Below, in pieces: positions 21,201 to 34,296 of a DNA stretch of 64,000 nucleotides. The DNA is taken from NCBI RefSeq assembly GCF_040436345.1, contig NC_133218.1:6834539-6898538 (forward strand), read 5' to 3'. Every line of letters starts with the position of its first letter. Position 1 is the stretch's first letter. The notes beneath the pieces were generated by a model. That model was given only the letters and a program-made list of their open reading frames with translations. It was not told where the DNA came from and ran no database searches. The position numbers and the translations under genes were made by a program. The stretch is from Pagrus major (lineage: Eukaryota; Chordata; Actinopteri; Spariformes; Sparidae).

Positions 21201-24200
21201 AATGGTCTTTTATAGAATGATCACGTGAAGTGCAGTTGCACACAGTGGCTGGCAAAACAGCAGTCTAGTGATAAAAAGTGTGTCGTTATCAAAGCAAAGA
21301 TATACTGTAAGCATGTAAACATATTTCTAAAATGAACAGTGGTATAAACCAATAATCATTTCTGTGGAACAAACCTAAAAAACACTTAAATTACATAACA
21401 TGTTGGCTGATGCAGCACATTGTGGGTCTGACTGATGTGGCATTGAAATGAATCTATATATCATAAATGTTTTACAATCTGTCATTGTGCAATCAACTTT
21501 TTTTGATGACATAGACAATCAAGTTTTATATTGCGTTAAACATTATCCAGAAGAAAGAGTTCTGCTTTGCACAAAAAAACAAAAAACAAACAAAACCCAG
21601 GGTTAACACGAGGCTGCATGGGATTAAATAAAATAACATGGTGTCTTTCTTTATTGGGAATGCCCAGAAAAACCAGTCTCATCTGCTGGCCACTCCACTG
21701 GAGCAGTGGGAAGCCTTGTCTTAAGGGCACTTCAGTGGTATTAATGGGCTGACAAAGAGGAGGAAAATAACAATGCTATAAAGCAAAATGTAATTCAATC
21801 AAATCATTTTCTAAATCAAACCAAATCAAATCAAGTTTTATTGCCAGATATACAAGCATACACAGTACAGTGATACAGTGAAATGAATCTAATAATAATG
21901 ATCCTCTAAGCCCTGCACCATCTTGTGTAAATGTCTTGTAGCATCTGATGGTGCGTTCTGCCGACTGCACCACCCTCTGTTGGACCAGAGACAGGAAACT
22001 GTAAAGGGAAATCTAAAGTGTCTAATTAAGTTCTGGGACATTGTTTTACCCAACAGATAGTCTCTGTTTTGGGGGAAGTACCTGCTTTCCAATAGTACAG
22101 GAACTCTGAGGTCTGATTGGTCGAGTACTTGCAGCATTTTATTTTAGCCACCATTTTCAAAAATCTTTGTTCACTGTGCTTTCTACACATCAACACAGTT
22201 ACAGAACAAAGCATATGATGGACAGACCAACGACGAGCGTTTTTGGAAAGTTGAGCCCAAAAATGACGTTTTATACGTTAGCAGACTAATCCGCCTTATC
22301 TTTAGACCGTGTTCTTAGTTCAATGAAAAGTAGTTCCTTGGTGTAAAGGATCCAGGTGCTTTGGGTGGAAATGCGACTTAAAGTTCCTGTTTACCTTTTC
22401 TTCATCTTTGTTCACAGTCTCATCATTAGTCAGTGTGCCTGTTCTGCTCCTGCTCATGTCAAACTAAGTGGCCAAGTCCTCATTTTATGAATTGTTTCTG
22501 ACCTTTGGTTTGAAATATCCTGCCCAAGCTTGTCTTTGTAATAGACTGATGTTGTGTTGATATTTGAAGCTTATTTGAATAAAAGCACCAGAATAGGATC
22601 CATCAGGAAGCACTTTGACTTTGATGTCACAAGGCAGAGCTCGAGCTTCAATTGCACAATTATGATTAAACCTGCTTTCATCAGGCTCAGACCGCCGGAC
22701 ATAAACGCACACAAGGAGCACAATAGTCACAGTGTGCTCTGCTTCATATCACATAACACTTGTTTTTGTGTATTGTTCCACACACACTCGCTGTAGTCAT
22801 CGCCTGCTACTGGGCTTTACCTGCCTTCTGTGGGATCAAACGTTTGTCTTACAGTTATTGCTCAGATTCAAAGAACTTGTGGGTTTGAGATCAGCTGTAA
22901 TACAGAGGATTTGCACAAATAAACTTTAAACTCATGCTTTGTGGAAAACATACCACAAGTTAAAATGTTAGTTTAATAGCAAACATGCTTTAGGCACTTA
23001 GGCACACAAAATGAGTTGTTACTGAGGAGTGAGTAAGGAATGAATCAGGAACAACTTGATGGTTAATGAATCGTTAATCAGTAATTCCTGACTGAAAGTG
23101 GCTCAAGGACTACATAGTAGATAATGATGAGTTACTAGAGAGCAGACTGTTATCCTACATTAATAAAAGTAACGATTAGTTCATAAATAGCACTGAATTG
23201 ACATACTGACCACTTTCTTAATGAGCTGCTCATGATTAACTATGAACCAGCCTCTGAGTAGCACACACTTGTAATGGCTCATTAATTACTAATTACTGAA
23301 TCATTAGTTACTCATTTTGTGAACCTTCAAGTAAAGTGAAACATACTTTAATACAAAATTGCTTAATTATTGAGTAATTAGTATTTAATGGTTGACTAGT
23401 CAGTATGACATCTCATTTTACTTGAAGGTACACAAATACAGTAACTAATGATTAGTTAATTAGTATTTTAATACATTTTTCTGAAATAAGCAAGACAGAA
23501 AAATATATTGTTGATACAGTGTGTCTGAAGACTCACCTGTGTGCAGCGTTAATGAATATATTTGCAATGTGCAGACACTATTTCTACCATCTCAGTTTAA
23601 TATTCATATTAATGAACAGGATCACTGGTTCCAAGTAGCTTAGATAAACATCCTCTGCTGCTTTATTACTTTCATTGAATCAATAGATTGAATTGATTGC
23701 CTCTCATCGTAGTCGACATTGATGTGTGCTTACTTAATGTGTTTGCATTGCGGTTGGATTTGTGTCCAACCATTTGCTCCCAGAGGAGAGCCAACACATA
23801 TTGAGCACAATGTACAGTGTGTGAACAGTCCAGGTGCTGCTCAAGCTTTTGTGTTTGAGTTTCGAAGGCGGTGATAAGCTGTGGCATAGATGGGTTTGGC
23901 CTCCTCATCCTATTATCTTTTACGGTATGTTCATTCATTGTTGATTTTGTTTTAGAATGTCCCCGATATTTGACTTTTGTATTTGTCTGTGAAGAGTCAT
24001 TATCCAAAACAAATATTGTTTTGTTCTGAAAGTCATCTTCTGTATGCATTCAGGGAGGATGAGAAGAGCAAATAGCAGAGAAAGTTAATTGTATCAGTGA
24101 TGAGAACATTATTACTGTTTTGTCTGCCAGTCAAGAGAGCACCACAAGGTTTAAGAGGTTTATGGTGCAAATATATATTTTGACATTTCGGTAAATATGC

Positions 24201-25390
24201 TTAGTTGTTTTATTGAGTTAAATGAGAGGACTGACACCACTCTTATATCTGTACCATATAGAGTGGTGTAGTTCGTAGTCCTACAACCCAAAAATCAGAA
24301 ATCAGCATTTTAGCACTTCTGGTTCCCTCGTCTCAAAGTCTGTGAGGTTTTTGAATTGTTTTTCAGTTAAATGCCTGAAATAAGGTCTGTGGTTACCACA
24401 GGCTGAAGATATTTAAACGTTTTGCCCTTCGACATATAATACATCATTAAATGTCCCACAATTTAATTATAAAGCACTTCATGTCTTAAAAACAGCTGTT
24501 GCTTATAAGTAGCTAATGAGACTACAGACGTTGTCGGGGACATTAAACATCATCACACCGAACACGGAGACTCATCTACTCACTAGTCCGTCTTTACAGG
24601 CCGACCTCAGTTACAAAATATTCTAACTTTAACTTAACAACTTGTACATTGATCAGTAAATAGATATTGTGTAGTGAGACACTTAGTGGTGGTGACGTTC
24701 AAGTCCAGTGACCGCAGTGTAGTCTGTTTAAAGCCAAATATTAGCTTTTACTTTTACTGTTCATCTGTGAAGATTATCTTGCTGAACAAAATGTGTAAAT
24801 ATCATGTTGGCCACAGAGATTTTTTTTGGCCATATTCCAAAATCCAATAGAAAAATCCCACAGGCTTTTTGTTGAGGGAACCAGGCATAGATTTATTTAT
24901 TTATTTATTTATTTTTTGTTTACTAGATACCAGATGAACAGATGGCACCTATATAAATATATTATTAATATTTCTAAGTAACTGAAAGTTGCAACATTGT
25001 TGATGTGTTTACTGACATGTCAAAATATATTTCATATAACTTATATAACAAGTTGTAATCTATGAATTATATGATTTTAGACTGAACCTAGAATAATTAC
25101 ACTGTGACATCCTCCCGCAATATAGAGAATATTCAATGCAGGTGCAGAGGCACTGATGAATTTCACTGTTACATTAACTATCAATAATATTATAGTAATT
25201 TCTTCCTTTTAAACCAAATACAGTATCATTTTGCATCACTGAAATGTGTATAAGGAAATCATTACCAGTAGAAGAGGGTAAATATTTACTACACATGTGG
25301 AGTCAATGGAGGATGCCACCAAACCACTCCAATGATGGAAAGATAAACATGTGAGGGTCATTATGCGTCATCATTTTAGGGCGTGTTCTT
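21201..25390. other. Intergenic region upstream of hdc, repeats only
   Basis: No gene is supported. It includes a retroelement-like 3' segment at about 21820-22000 (ttttattgcca...accaccctctgttgg), an inverted-repeat element at 23307-23446, a TTTA microsatellite at about 24892-24914 and long AT-rich tracts. The open frames of 60-125 codons here show no recognisable protein. Confidence 0.5.
23307..23446. repeat. Inverted-repeat (MITE-like) element
   Basis: The left arm TTAGTTACTCATTTTGTGAACC continues into ttcaagtaaagtg, and the right arm is its near reverse complement (cattttacttgaaggtacacaaatacagtaact), separated by about 70 bp. A third related arm (cacacaaaatgagttgttact) occurs near 23004. 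Confidence 0.6.
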
Positions 25391-25395
25391 CATCA

Positions 25396-25412
25396 GGGTC
25401 TATATAGTTTGG
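25396..25412 (+). promoter_or_regulatory. hdc: Candidate TATA box of hdc
   Basis: The motif TATATAG lies at about 25400-25406, some 115 bp upstream of the hdc ATG (25518). That leaves room for a short 5' UTR of about 90 bp. No other core element was confirmed. Confidence 0.4.
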
Positions 25413-25517
25413 CGATCTCTTTCGCTGATTACACAAAGCATCACTGCATCCACCTGTTACACCCCACAAATTAACTCTGAGCTTCTAACTTTGAGCTTTC
25501 ATCTAAACAAAAAAAAA

Positions 25518-28500
25518 ATGCAGGCTGAGGAATACAACCGCAGAGGTAATCACAGGCTCCTTTTGAATATACTGACTCGTTGTGTCTGTGTCCAGCTGTT
25601 ACAGTGTCTGTTACTGATCAGGTAAGGAGCTGGTGGACTACATTACACAGTACCTGAGCTCCATCAGGGAGAGGAGGGTGATTCCAGACGTGAAGCCAGG
25701 TTACATGAAGGAGCTTCTCCCTGACACTGCGCCATCAGATGCTGAGGACTGGGAGAGTATCTTCAACGACATCGAGAAGGTCATCATGCCAGGAGTAAGT
25801 TCCTACTGTCATCCATCATCATATCAGTAACTTGAAACTATGGCAAAGAAATGTGTGTTTCTCATCTTTTTTTCCCCCAGGTGGTTCACTGGCAGAGCCC
25901 TCACATGCATGCATACTACCCCAGTCTGACTTCATGGCCCTCCATGCTCGGGGACATGCTGGCCGATGCCATCAACTGTGTTGGATTCACTTGGGTAAGG
26001 GGACAACTATACATGTACCTATATTGTTTTTTCCCTCTAGATTCAGAGACCTGTACTTACCAGAGCGATAAAAAATATATCAGTTATTTCCCTAGGTTTG
26101 TAGAAAACTTAAGTGCATGTATTTGGCGGGGAAGTTCGGATGTCATCCTGCCCGGACCTCATAATGTTGGGAAGAACCTTGAATATATTATAGTACATTT
26201 TTTAAGAGCGTACACTGCTTACCCTGTATGGATGTTATGTTATGGATGTGCTAGAAGTTACACAAGTTGCTTACCAATTATTGATATTGGTTACTTTTGC
26301 AGAAAAAAAAAATCTGTTTGCATACTGGTGTATGATCATATAGCTCAGTTATCAGCGAGTACACCAGTCTATACACTGATCTGATACCACATAATAAAGG
26401 CCTATTTGTTAGGAACAAGACCCTGCTACTTCCCCAAAGCGTCTTGTTTCTAATGAATAGTGCAAAATTATGTGGTATCAGATCACTGTAGACTTTAACT
26501 TGTGTCACCAATTCTAACATTTTAGACTGTATCGGAAGCATTTCCATAACAAAATAAAATCATAAAGGGATAACTGACAAATCTTTTCTAATAAACTGAA
26601 TGTAAATATAATTTTTTTTAATTTCAAGTTAATTAAACTTTTATCTTACTTTTATTTTCAGACCACTTAAGAACTTTTGACTTGAAATGATGAGTTGTAT
26701 GAACAAAATGTACAGACTTCAATCAACTCATTAAAATACGTTTATTAAAGAAACAGGATTCACTTATTAGCAGACTTCCCAGCATGCATTGTTTGAGAGT
26801 TAAAACTGTTCAGTGACCATTTTTTTATAATTTGAAGAAAACATATCGGATGTTAACACAAGTCAGGGTTGTTTATTTTCACAATAATAAAAGCATTGTC
26901 AACCACGATAAAGATTAGGATGGAAATCAGTCTTCACCCCCTCACACTGGCAAACTTTAAACACACAACAAATTAACTTAAATCAGTTTCACAAGTTATC
27001 TTTGTACCAATGTGGAAACGAAGTAGCTCCAATACGAGCAGCAGCAGCTTTTCTCTTCGTTTCAGCTGTAGATTCAACTTAATATCTTACAATTATTTAA
27101 TGTGTTTTCTCAACTTCAGCAAATTTAAAACTTGGTTTCAACAAAACGGAAGACTTAAAAGACTTTGAACTAAGTATTCAACCTTAGTTGAGTCAACTCA
27201 AATGTTCAAGGCAGCCAAACAGCCAAAAATTATTAACAATTTGGTAGTGGTACCAGAACAACCCACGGGACAACAGTCCATACTTTTTTTCTCCACAACA
27301 CAACCTTAAAACTTTAAGCTTTGTCCTGAAGTTTTGTGTGTGTGTGTTTAACCATGACCTTTGGGTATGCAGCAGCTGAAGTGAACTCATACCATCTGAA
27401 TACATACATTTTTCAATGCTGGTTGTGAACAGGCCTCCAGTCCAGCTTGTACAGAACTGGAGATGAATATGTTGGACTGGTTGTGTAAAGCACTGGGGCT
27501 CCCCTCCTTCTTCCTGCATCACCATTCTGACAGCAGAGGTGGAGGCGTACTGCAGGTTTGATTATTTTAAACCTGTAACAGTGCAGTTGTCTTTGTGGTG
27601 ACTCAAAGCTTATAATCTTTCACTTCTCCCTGACTCTCCTGTCAGAGTACTGTCAGTGAGAGCACGCTGGTCGCTCTGCTGGCAGCCAGGAAAGATAAAA
27701 TACTGCAGCTGCGGACTGAGCTCGACCAGGATGTGGACGACTCAGTCCTGAATTCAAGACTGGTGGCCTACGCTTCAGATCAGGTCAGTTTCACGACTTC
27801 TTACACAATAACTTCCTATAATTCAGATGAAATAGATTGAGAAACTGATTTAATGTTTGACTGCTTTTAAAGGCTCATTCCTCAGTTGAGAAGGCAGGTC
27901 TGATCTCTTTGGTGAAGATCAGGTTTCTGCCCACTGATGAGCAGCTGTCCCTGAGAGGAGACACTTTGAAACAAGCCATACAAGAGGACAGGGCGAGGGG
28001 ACTGGTCCCTTTCATGGTAGGTGTTTGACACTAAGACATGGGTGACAGGTGGGCAGGTTTCAAGGGTTGTAATTGGGGAATTTGCATTTGTATTTGAATG
28101 TAAAGGAAAACACTAAATTTAGGCGGCAGGTGAAAATCCAAAATGTAATAGAATATAATGCTCCTAGTCCTCTGCTACTTTTATGTTTCTATTGTGGGAG
28201 ACAAACTACGTTAAATATTGAAGGGGATTTGTCGTTTGTAACCCCCAACATCTACTCCTATAATGGGTGAGTGTGGAGGATTTATAATTGCAGTATTGTT
28301 TTATCATATTTTAGCTGACATCATGTCCTGCAGTGTGTATGACGATACAGGACATAAGGAAAGCATACAGTATTATATTATTTTACACCTGAAACTTGGC
28401 TTATATTAACCTTTATTTCGTCTTTAAGCTCATGTTACTGCCTCGTGGAAACATGGATGCGAGCAGGAACTATTTGTACAATGTCTTTGTCGTTGATTCA

Positions 28501-31500
28501 TTCAAAGGAAATCTGATAATTGAAAGTCTTCTGTCAAATTGCAATTTCTTCAGTGCCAGAGAATTTAAAATGTACACGCCTTTTTCTTGACATCTATGTC
28601 AGCTTATTGCTTTCCTAGCAACATCACATATGCAAGCCGAGCTTCAAAACTCTGAGGACCATGAGGGTTTTGGCAGACAAATAGTTAGTGATGGAAATTA
28701 CAGAGATAAGTTTACTCAAATACTGTACTTAAGTACAATTTTAAGGTACTTGTACTTAAAGGTCCACCTTGTAAGAAAGCAACTCGTCAAATACTGTTGT
28801 TTTGGGATGGTGAAAAGTCTGAGAAAGTAATATGATTATCTATCATATATATGATTCGGAATTTGTTTTCCTCTTTCCTCTCCCATCAATCATCTCACAA
28901 CCCTTTAGATTTAGCTTTGACCCTTAACTAAACTACCAAACAGTATATAATGTCAAAGCTAGCTCCACCTCGACCAGTAAAAATTCAGTAATAACAAAGT
29001 AATAATGTAATTTACAATAATATGAGATTTAACTGCAGAAGAAGTATTTTTACTTTTGATACTTTAAGTTTATTTTGTTACTGATACTTATGTTTACTTA
29101 AGTAGGATTTTAAATGCAAGACTTTTCTTATGATGGAGGATTTTTAAGTTAATATATTGTTACCTTAAATTAAAAAAAGGATCTGAGTACTTCTAAATGT
29201 TCAGTTTGGACAATTTTCAGTGGTCATATTAAAAATTATGAACAATTTTTTGGGCTAAGGAACTGATATGTTTCTGAAAAAGAACTTTGTCACGTCTGAA
29301 CTGTGATATTGTCTCTCTCCAGCTTTGTGCAACGTTGGGCTCTACAGGAGTGTGTGCCTTCGACAATCTCTCTGAGCTGGGACCAGTTTGTACGTCTTCA
29401 AGTTTACACCAAAAAATGTCTGCTTTGATTCTGCCTGTAAAGTCTACACATTGTGTTGATCCATTGAGATGCATTAGGAGAGTTACAGTACTTGTATTTA
29501 AATCTTTATCACAGGTTCAGAGGAGGGAGTGTGGCTCCATGTAGATGCTGCCTACGCTGGCTCAGCCTACGTCTGTCCTGAGCTCCGCTGGTCTCTGGAG
29601 GGCATCGAGTTTGCTCACTCGTTTGTCTTCAACCCTGCCAAGTGGATGATGGTCCATTTTGACTGCACAGCCTTCTGGTGAGCCTTTCACACCCCTATGG
29701 AAATTATTAGTACCTACAAAAGTAGCTCTGACGTCAAAAATGAATCCAAAGCTCATATGAAGATGGCTCATTGGTCGTTAATGTGTTTTGTTTTCTTAGG
29801 GTGAAGGATAAATATAAGCTGCAGCAGACATTCACTGTTGATCCTGTTTACCTCAGACATGAAAACTCACAGGCAGCCACGGACTACATGGTATGACACG
29901 TCACCAAATTAAAGATTCAGTCATAATAGTGAATCATTTGAATGCAACAACACTACTTTCCTCTGCTGTTCAGAACTGGCAGATTCCCCTCAGCCGACGT
30001 TTCCGTTCCATCAAACTCTGGTTTGTTTTGCGCTCCTTTGGACTGAAAAACCTCCAGGCTCATATCAGACACGTAAGTGGCATTCAGTTCTCTTCGTTTA
30101 AATCGTTTTAGTAATAAATATCAAATATCATGAGATTGATGAGCAATTGATCAAAATATAATTGAAAGTACCAACAAGCTACAGCGATGCCCCAGCCTAC
30201 AAGTTGTATTTTCCAGATGTAGTGGAACATGCTTGTTTAATACAGACCAGGTCTGTCACAATATCAGATTTTCACCACACGATCATCGTTCCCAAAAGAA
30301 TTCATGATAACGATATTATCGAGATATCTACAGAAAATAAGAAAAAAAACACTCAAAATACGAGTGTAGGGAGGTGGTGAGAGAGTCAACCCATAACTGC
30401 CCATAAAAGGAAGAATTACACAAATTTTCCATCTTATAGCAAGTAGCAAATATTGAGTTAAGGTACCTTATCGCTGCTTACAGTGACAAAGTGTGAATGT
30501 AAAGAAAGGGAAATGATTTAAGAGGCCAGGTTTTATTCACACAATATTATCATAACTCATATTGTAATCGCAATATATAATCTTTTTCCATATCATTGAG
30601 CCCTATTATGAGATAGGGGACACATACAGTGTATGACTGTGGGGAAATTAGGGAAATACTTGGGTGGGCCCCGGAAGATTTTCCCAATTTGAAGTTGGGC
30701 CACGTCATTCTTCAAGTTTGGGAATGGCTGCTGTAGGTAATCCAGTGACGACGAGCAAAAGTTTATTTGTTTTTGAGTTTCATAATCTACATGTATATTC
30801 TTGTTTTTTTTTCAGGGTATTGAGATGGCAAAGCTCTTGGAGTCTCACATAAAGAGCGACCCAAACTTTGAGGTTCCTGCTGTGAGGCACCTCGGCCTGG
30901 TGGTCTTCTGTCTGAAAGTATGTAGCACGAATTTGAACGTTTCTATGCAGTAACTAGGAAAAGATAACATTAAATTGCTTTTTATCTTAGTTAAGCAACA
31001 TGTTGTTCACTGGCTAATAATTGTTGAGATGTATAAACTTGTCAGACACACCTCGTTCAAAGGTTGGGGCTAATCTTTTATCTTTGCCCTGACTATGACA
31101 TTGTTATCTAACCAACAGTGTGTCTCCATTATTTCCTCATTATTTGTTTAAATTTGTGCTGAATTTGAAATGCTGAATGAGGATAAATCGCCCATTGTCT
31201 ATGTTTAGAAGATCATCACTGTTAAAGTAGAAGTCTTGCTTCACAAAAAACACCACCATTTTTTTCTCTTGATGCTTTTTGTTCTTGGCAAAGCCACTGA
31301 AAATTAGTTTTTTCTCTGGTCTTTGCCTCCAACAAGCTGGTCTCTCCTGTGGACAGTGTTGTAAAAAGTACACAGAAGTTTAAGTGAGTCACTTTAAGTG
31401 AGTCAAAGTAAAGATTTTGTGTAAAATGTGTAACTTTTAGAAAAGGGAAAACTGCCCATTTGAATAGTACTTGGATACTTAAATGATCTGATATTGAATT

Positions 31501-32575
31501 TATGTAAGTATTAAATGTAATACCAAAAGTAAAAGTACAATTCTACATATATTTAAATGAACATATGCAGTAAATTGTATGCTGCAGCTCTAGTCAGGAG
31601 AGAGCCATGTTTTTGGAGGACGTTGGCTCACCTCTGTTTTATCGATGATGAGGGCTGAGCGATATCTGTTCGTGGAAGAGAGCTGAAACCTTGAAATGAT
31701 GTTGCTGAATGTGCTTTCCTTTTGTTTGGAAGCTTAAAGTCTTTTCGGCCCTGCAACATTCCTGAATATTTCACGTTTTCTTCTTCTAGGGAGGAAACGA
31801 TGTGACCCAGGAGCTGTTGAGGAGACTGACCCGGTCCGGCTCCATGTACCTCATCCCTGCAGACATTCACAGCAAACGCATCATCAGATTCACAGTGACC
31901 TCACAGTTCACTACAGCAGAGGACATCCTGAAGGACTGGAGCATCATTTCAAAAACGGCGTCTGCTCTTCTGGCTGAGACACGGGCACTGAATAATGCAG
32001 ACCAATCAAAATCAGGGAAAGATGAGGCGATAGGAGCTGAAGGAAACAAACAGTCTGACTCAGACAGCAGGTCAGAGGCGAGAGAGGAGGCGGTCTCCGG
32101 GCTGGACAAGGCTGAGGTGGAGCTGTGGCTCGACAAGGCCTGGATTTCTTCCAGGAGGCCAATGCGCTCTCTCAGCTGCAGCAGCGAGCCTCTGCCTTAC
32201 ACTTACTTTGGACCGATGTCTGGCTATGACTTTGAACCAAAGCCTAGTCTTAAAGATGATGCGGGCGGCGTCCCCACACCGTCAACAACTGGACCTGACT
32301 CTGTGAATGAGATTACAGAGATGCCTTCAAATCTTCTGGGCAAACAGGTGATGAAGAAACTGACAAAGTTCTACAGCGTGCCCAGTTTCTGCAACCAGTG
32401 GGTTCAGTGTGGCCGGCACCAGGTGTGCTGCCCACTGAAGGTTTCACAGACAACACAAAAACACTTGACCTCCACCTGCAGAAGGACGAACTGTATGTCT
32501 TCTTCTCCTGTGGCCAACACAGCTCCCTCTCACGCTCCACTGGAGGGTGCCACTGCACCAAAGCTCCTGAATTGA
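25518..32575 (+). CDS. hdc: Histidine decarboxylase
   Basis: A group II pyridoxal-phosphate decarboxylase that converts L-histidine to histamine. Coding exons: 25518-25545, 25622-25794, 25881-25994, 27433-27555, 27646-27783, 27873-28016, 29323-29389, 29515-29677, 29800-29890, 29974-30072, 30816-30917 and 31790-32575. All are GT-AG and in phase, giving 675 aa (human 662). Visible residues are PLP-stacking His194 (AHSSVEK), Asp273 (HVDAAYAG), Schiff-base Lys305 ([12 protein letters not shown]) and Ser354 ([11 protein letters not shown]). Ser354 distinguishes histidine decarboxylase from dopa decarboxylase, which has Gly there. The long last exon holds a variable acidic tail and then the conserved KFYSVPSF...QCG...CCPL block that ends vertebrate HDC; in mammals this tail is removed during maturation. 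A poly(A) signal ATTAAA lies at 32743-32748. usp8 is divergent upstream. Confidence 0.97.
26366..26497. repeat. Hairpin (inverted-repeat) element in hdc intron 3
   Basis: The arm CTGATCTGATACCACATAAT (26378-26400 area) is complementary to ATTATGTGGTATCAGATCAC (26468-26486 area). The inner parts also pair (ttaggaacaagac with gtcttgtttctaa). The whole folds into a near-complete hairpin of about 130 bp, typical of a small foldback MITE. Confidence 0.7.
28695..29135. repeat. 'Tacttaagta' dispersed repeat in hdc intron
   Basis: Contains 'tactcaaatactgtacttaagtac' and 'cttttgatactttaagtt...acttaagta', the marks of an interspersed family with at least seven further copies in this window (about 31350, 39990, 42400, 46125, 47470, 54355 and 60595). 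No coding capacity. Confidence 0.65.
30240..30610. mobile_element. Possible hAT-like remnant in hdc intron
   Basis: The left side 'ggtctgtcacaatatcag' and the right side 'ttgcgattacaatatga...catatcattgagccct' resemble the ends of hAT-like elements in fish introns. Terminal matching is imperfect and no target duplication is clear, so this is tentative. Confidence 0.35.
31159..31655 (-). pseudogene. Decayed slc27a2 exon fragments inside hdc intron 11
   Basis: On the minus strand, 31347-31159 translates to [32 protein letters not shown]. These align with [14 protein letters not shown] and [18 protein letters not shown] of the slc27a2 exon 36444-36642, and the flanking 'ctggtctctcctg' matches its acceptor edge. 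A shorter match to the upstream neighbour exon (ggctcacctctg...gatgagggc) lies at about 31608-31655. A 'tacttaagta' repeat (31350-31570) separates the two. Missing and altered residues and the lack of other exons mark it as a dead partial copy, in the same orientation as the two live slc27a2 genes. Confidence 0.82.
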
Positions 32576-34296
32576 TCCAGTGTGCAGTCGATCATTTCAG
32601 CTGTTGGTAATGAAGCAGTTGACTACTGCACCAGGTGTGTTGATGCTGAGTCAGCACAGTCAGCTATGAGGATCACTATCTAACTGTATCAATGATTTAG
32701 GGTTGATTTGCTCATTTGTAATCATGTTTTCAAAATATTTTTATTAAAAAGCATTTCAAACCTCTCTGTGTAGTTTAACTGTGTGTCATATCAATCCCCT
32801 CCCTCCCCTCTTCGTCACCACACTTGCACGTCTCTTTTCTTTTTTCGAGGCAGCTCTCTTTGCCTCTTCCTTTTCTTCAAGCGCTTTTCATCGCTCGGCC
32901 TGTTTGTTGTATAAGCCGTCGCCAGGAGCACTGGAATCGGTAGTTTTGCCTGTTCCACGATTGCCAGTAAACAGGAGGATCCTGCCGAGCAGACAGGACC
33001 AAGTCTTTATGGAGTTCTCTGTCCTGAGTGGATAACGTGGGCAGGGATACAAGAAAATGTATTTTCTTTATCACTGCATGTGCAGGGAGAGGAGAGACAC
33101 GGGTTACTGACCGAACCAAACTGTGGAATACAGGCCTGTTTAACACTTATTTAAATAAGATATAAATGCTTATAACGCTTTAAACTTGATTTGTTACGTC
33201 CCCTCGTCCCCTGTCCATTTCAGGATATAACTTATTGTCTGTCTGTCTGTCTGTCTGCAGTCAGATTTTCGTCAGCATGATAGCATCACAAATGTGCAAG
33301 ATCCAATTATGAAACGTCACAGGTGTGTAGTTGACATCAAAATAATGGCCAGGTTTGAAGATGGGTATGGTCTTGCCCATGAGTACTGAGTACTAATGTA
33401 ATGATTATCACAAGTATTACACAAACAGTCTGGTGAAGCTGCTTTCTGCCATTATGGCCCTAAACTCAGGAACAGCCTCCCCTTAGATCTTTGAACTGCG
33501 ACATCCCTAGTTATTTTTAAAAAGAAATCAAAAACCCAAACCTCCTTAATTCGGCTTTTAATGTGGATTAACTGTATCAATTTTATTCTTTAAGCGTGTT
33601 ATGTCAAGACTGTTATAGTATCATTATTACTATTATCATCTTTTTATTACAAGTATATGTGCATGTATCTGTATAGATATGTGCCTTTATCCTTTTCTTA
33701 AAGGAGACCTATTATGCTTTTTTGTAAAAGCAGTAAGAATTAATTTAGCACAGCTGTTTTGTTGTTGTTTGCTGCCGTCTCAGGTGTGTGTGAGCTGACC
33801 AATCAGAGGAGACTGGATATTCAGGAGGGGGGCCTTAAAGAGACAGGAGCTTAAACAGAGCATTTCAGACAGTGGGGGAATACAGTGCTGCAGCACTGGA
33901 CAGTATGAGGAAATGGATGTGTTTTTTGAGCATTAAATTAAAGCATTAATGTAATCCTATTCTAGTAGTAACCCAAAATAAAATTATGAACCTGAGGATA
34001 TCCTTTAAAATCTATCTCATTAATTGTTTAACTGTTTATGTTTATATGTACTGCAATGTAAACTAATCATCTTTCAATAAAACAAATCTTTACAATGAAA
34101 GCATATAAAATACATTTTTATTCCTTGATAGAATTCATTACTAAATTTTCCCCACAGAAGGTAAAGGAGCTCGTGGAATGTGCTGTATAGAAACACTCAG
34201 GTCATTCTTCATTGTTTGGCCTCCTGCATCACCTAAAAACTACAAATCAAATTCACTATTTGAGGCTGTCAGTCCAATAACAAACACTGAAGTCAC
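32576..34296. other. Intergenic region between hdc and slc27a2 (first copy)
   Basis: Holds the hdc 3' UTR with ATTAAA at 32743, a (GTCT)n microsatellite near 33238-33259, a LINE-like 3' remnant at about 33445-33700, an 'aaggagacctattatgctttt' dispersed repeat at about 33700-33985, and the 3' UTR of the convergent slc27a2 copy. The stretch 32800-33050 has open frames on both strands but I recognise nothing in it. Confidence 0.5.
34117..34122 (-). terminator. Poly(A) signal AATAAA of the first slc27a2 copy
   Basis: TTTATT on the plus strand reads AATAAA in gene sense, 175 bp beyond the stop codon at 34297. It is a plausible cleavage signal, but no transcript evidence is available. Confidence 0.5.

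Noticed and set aside
25851-26384. 177-codon frame running through hdc exon 3
   Set aside because: It is in a different frame from the exon for most of its length and continues into the intron hairpin repeat; an artefact of an open intron.
25995-27432. Apparent loss of the hdc exon encoding [12 protein letters not shown]
   Set aside because: The exon is present at 27433-27555 with good splice sites; it is not obvious because it has no ATG start in frame. The gene is complete.
32811-33146. Open frames on both strands after hdc
   Set aside because: No match to slc27a2 exons or to any family I recognise; likely a repeat or intergenic DNA.
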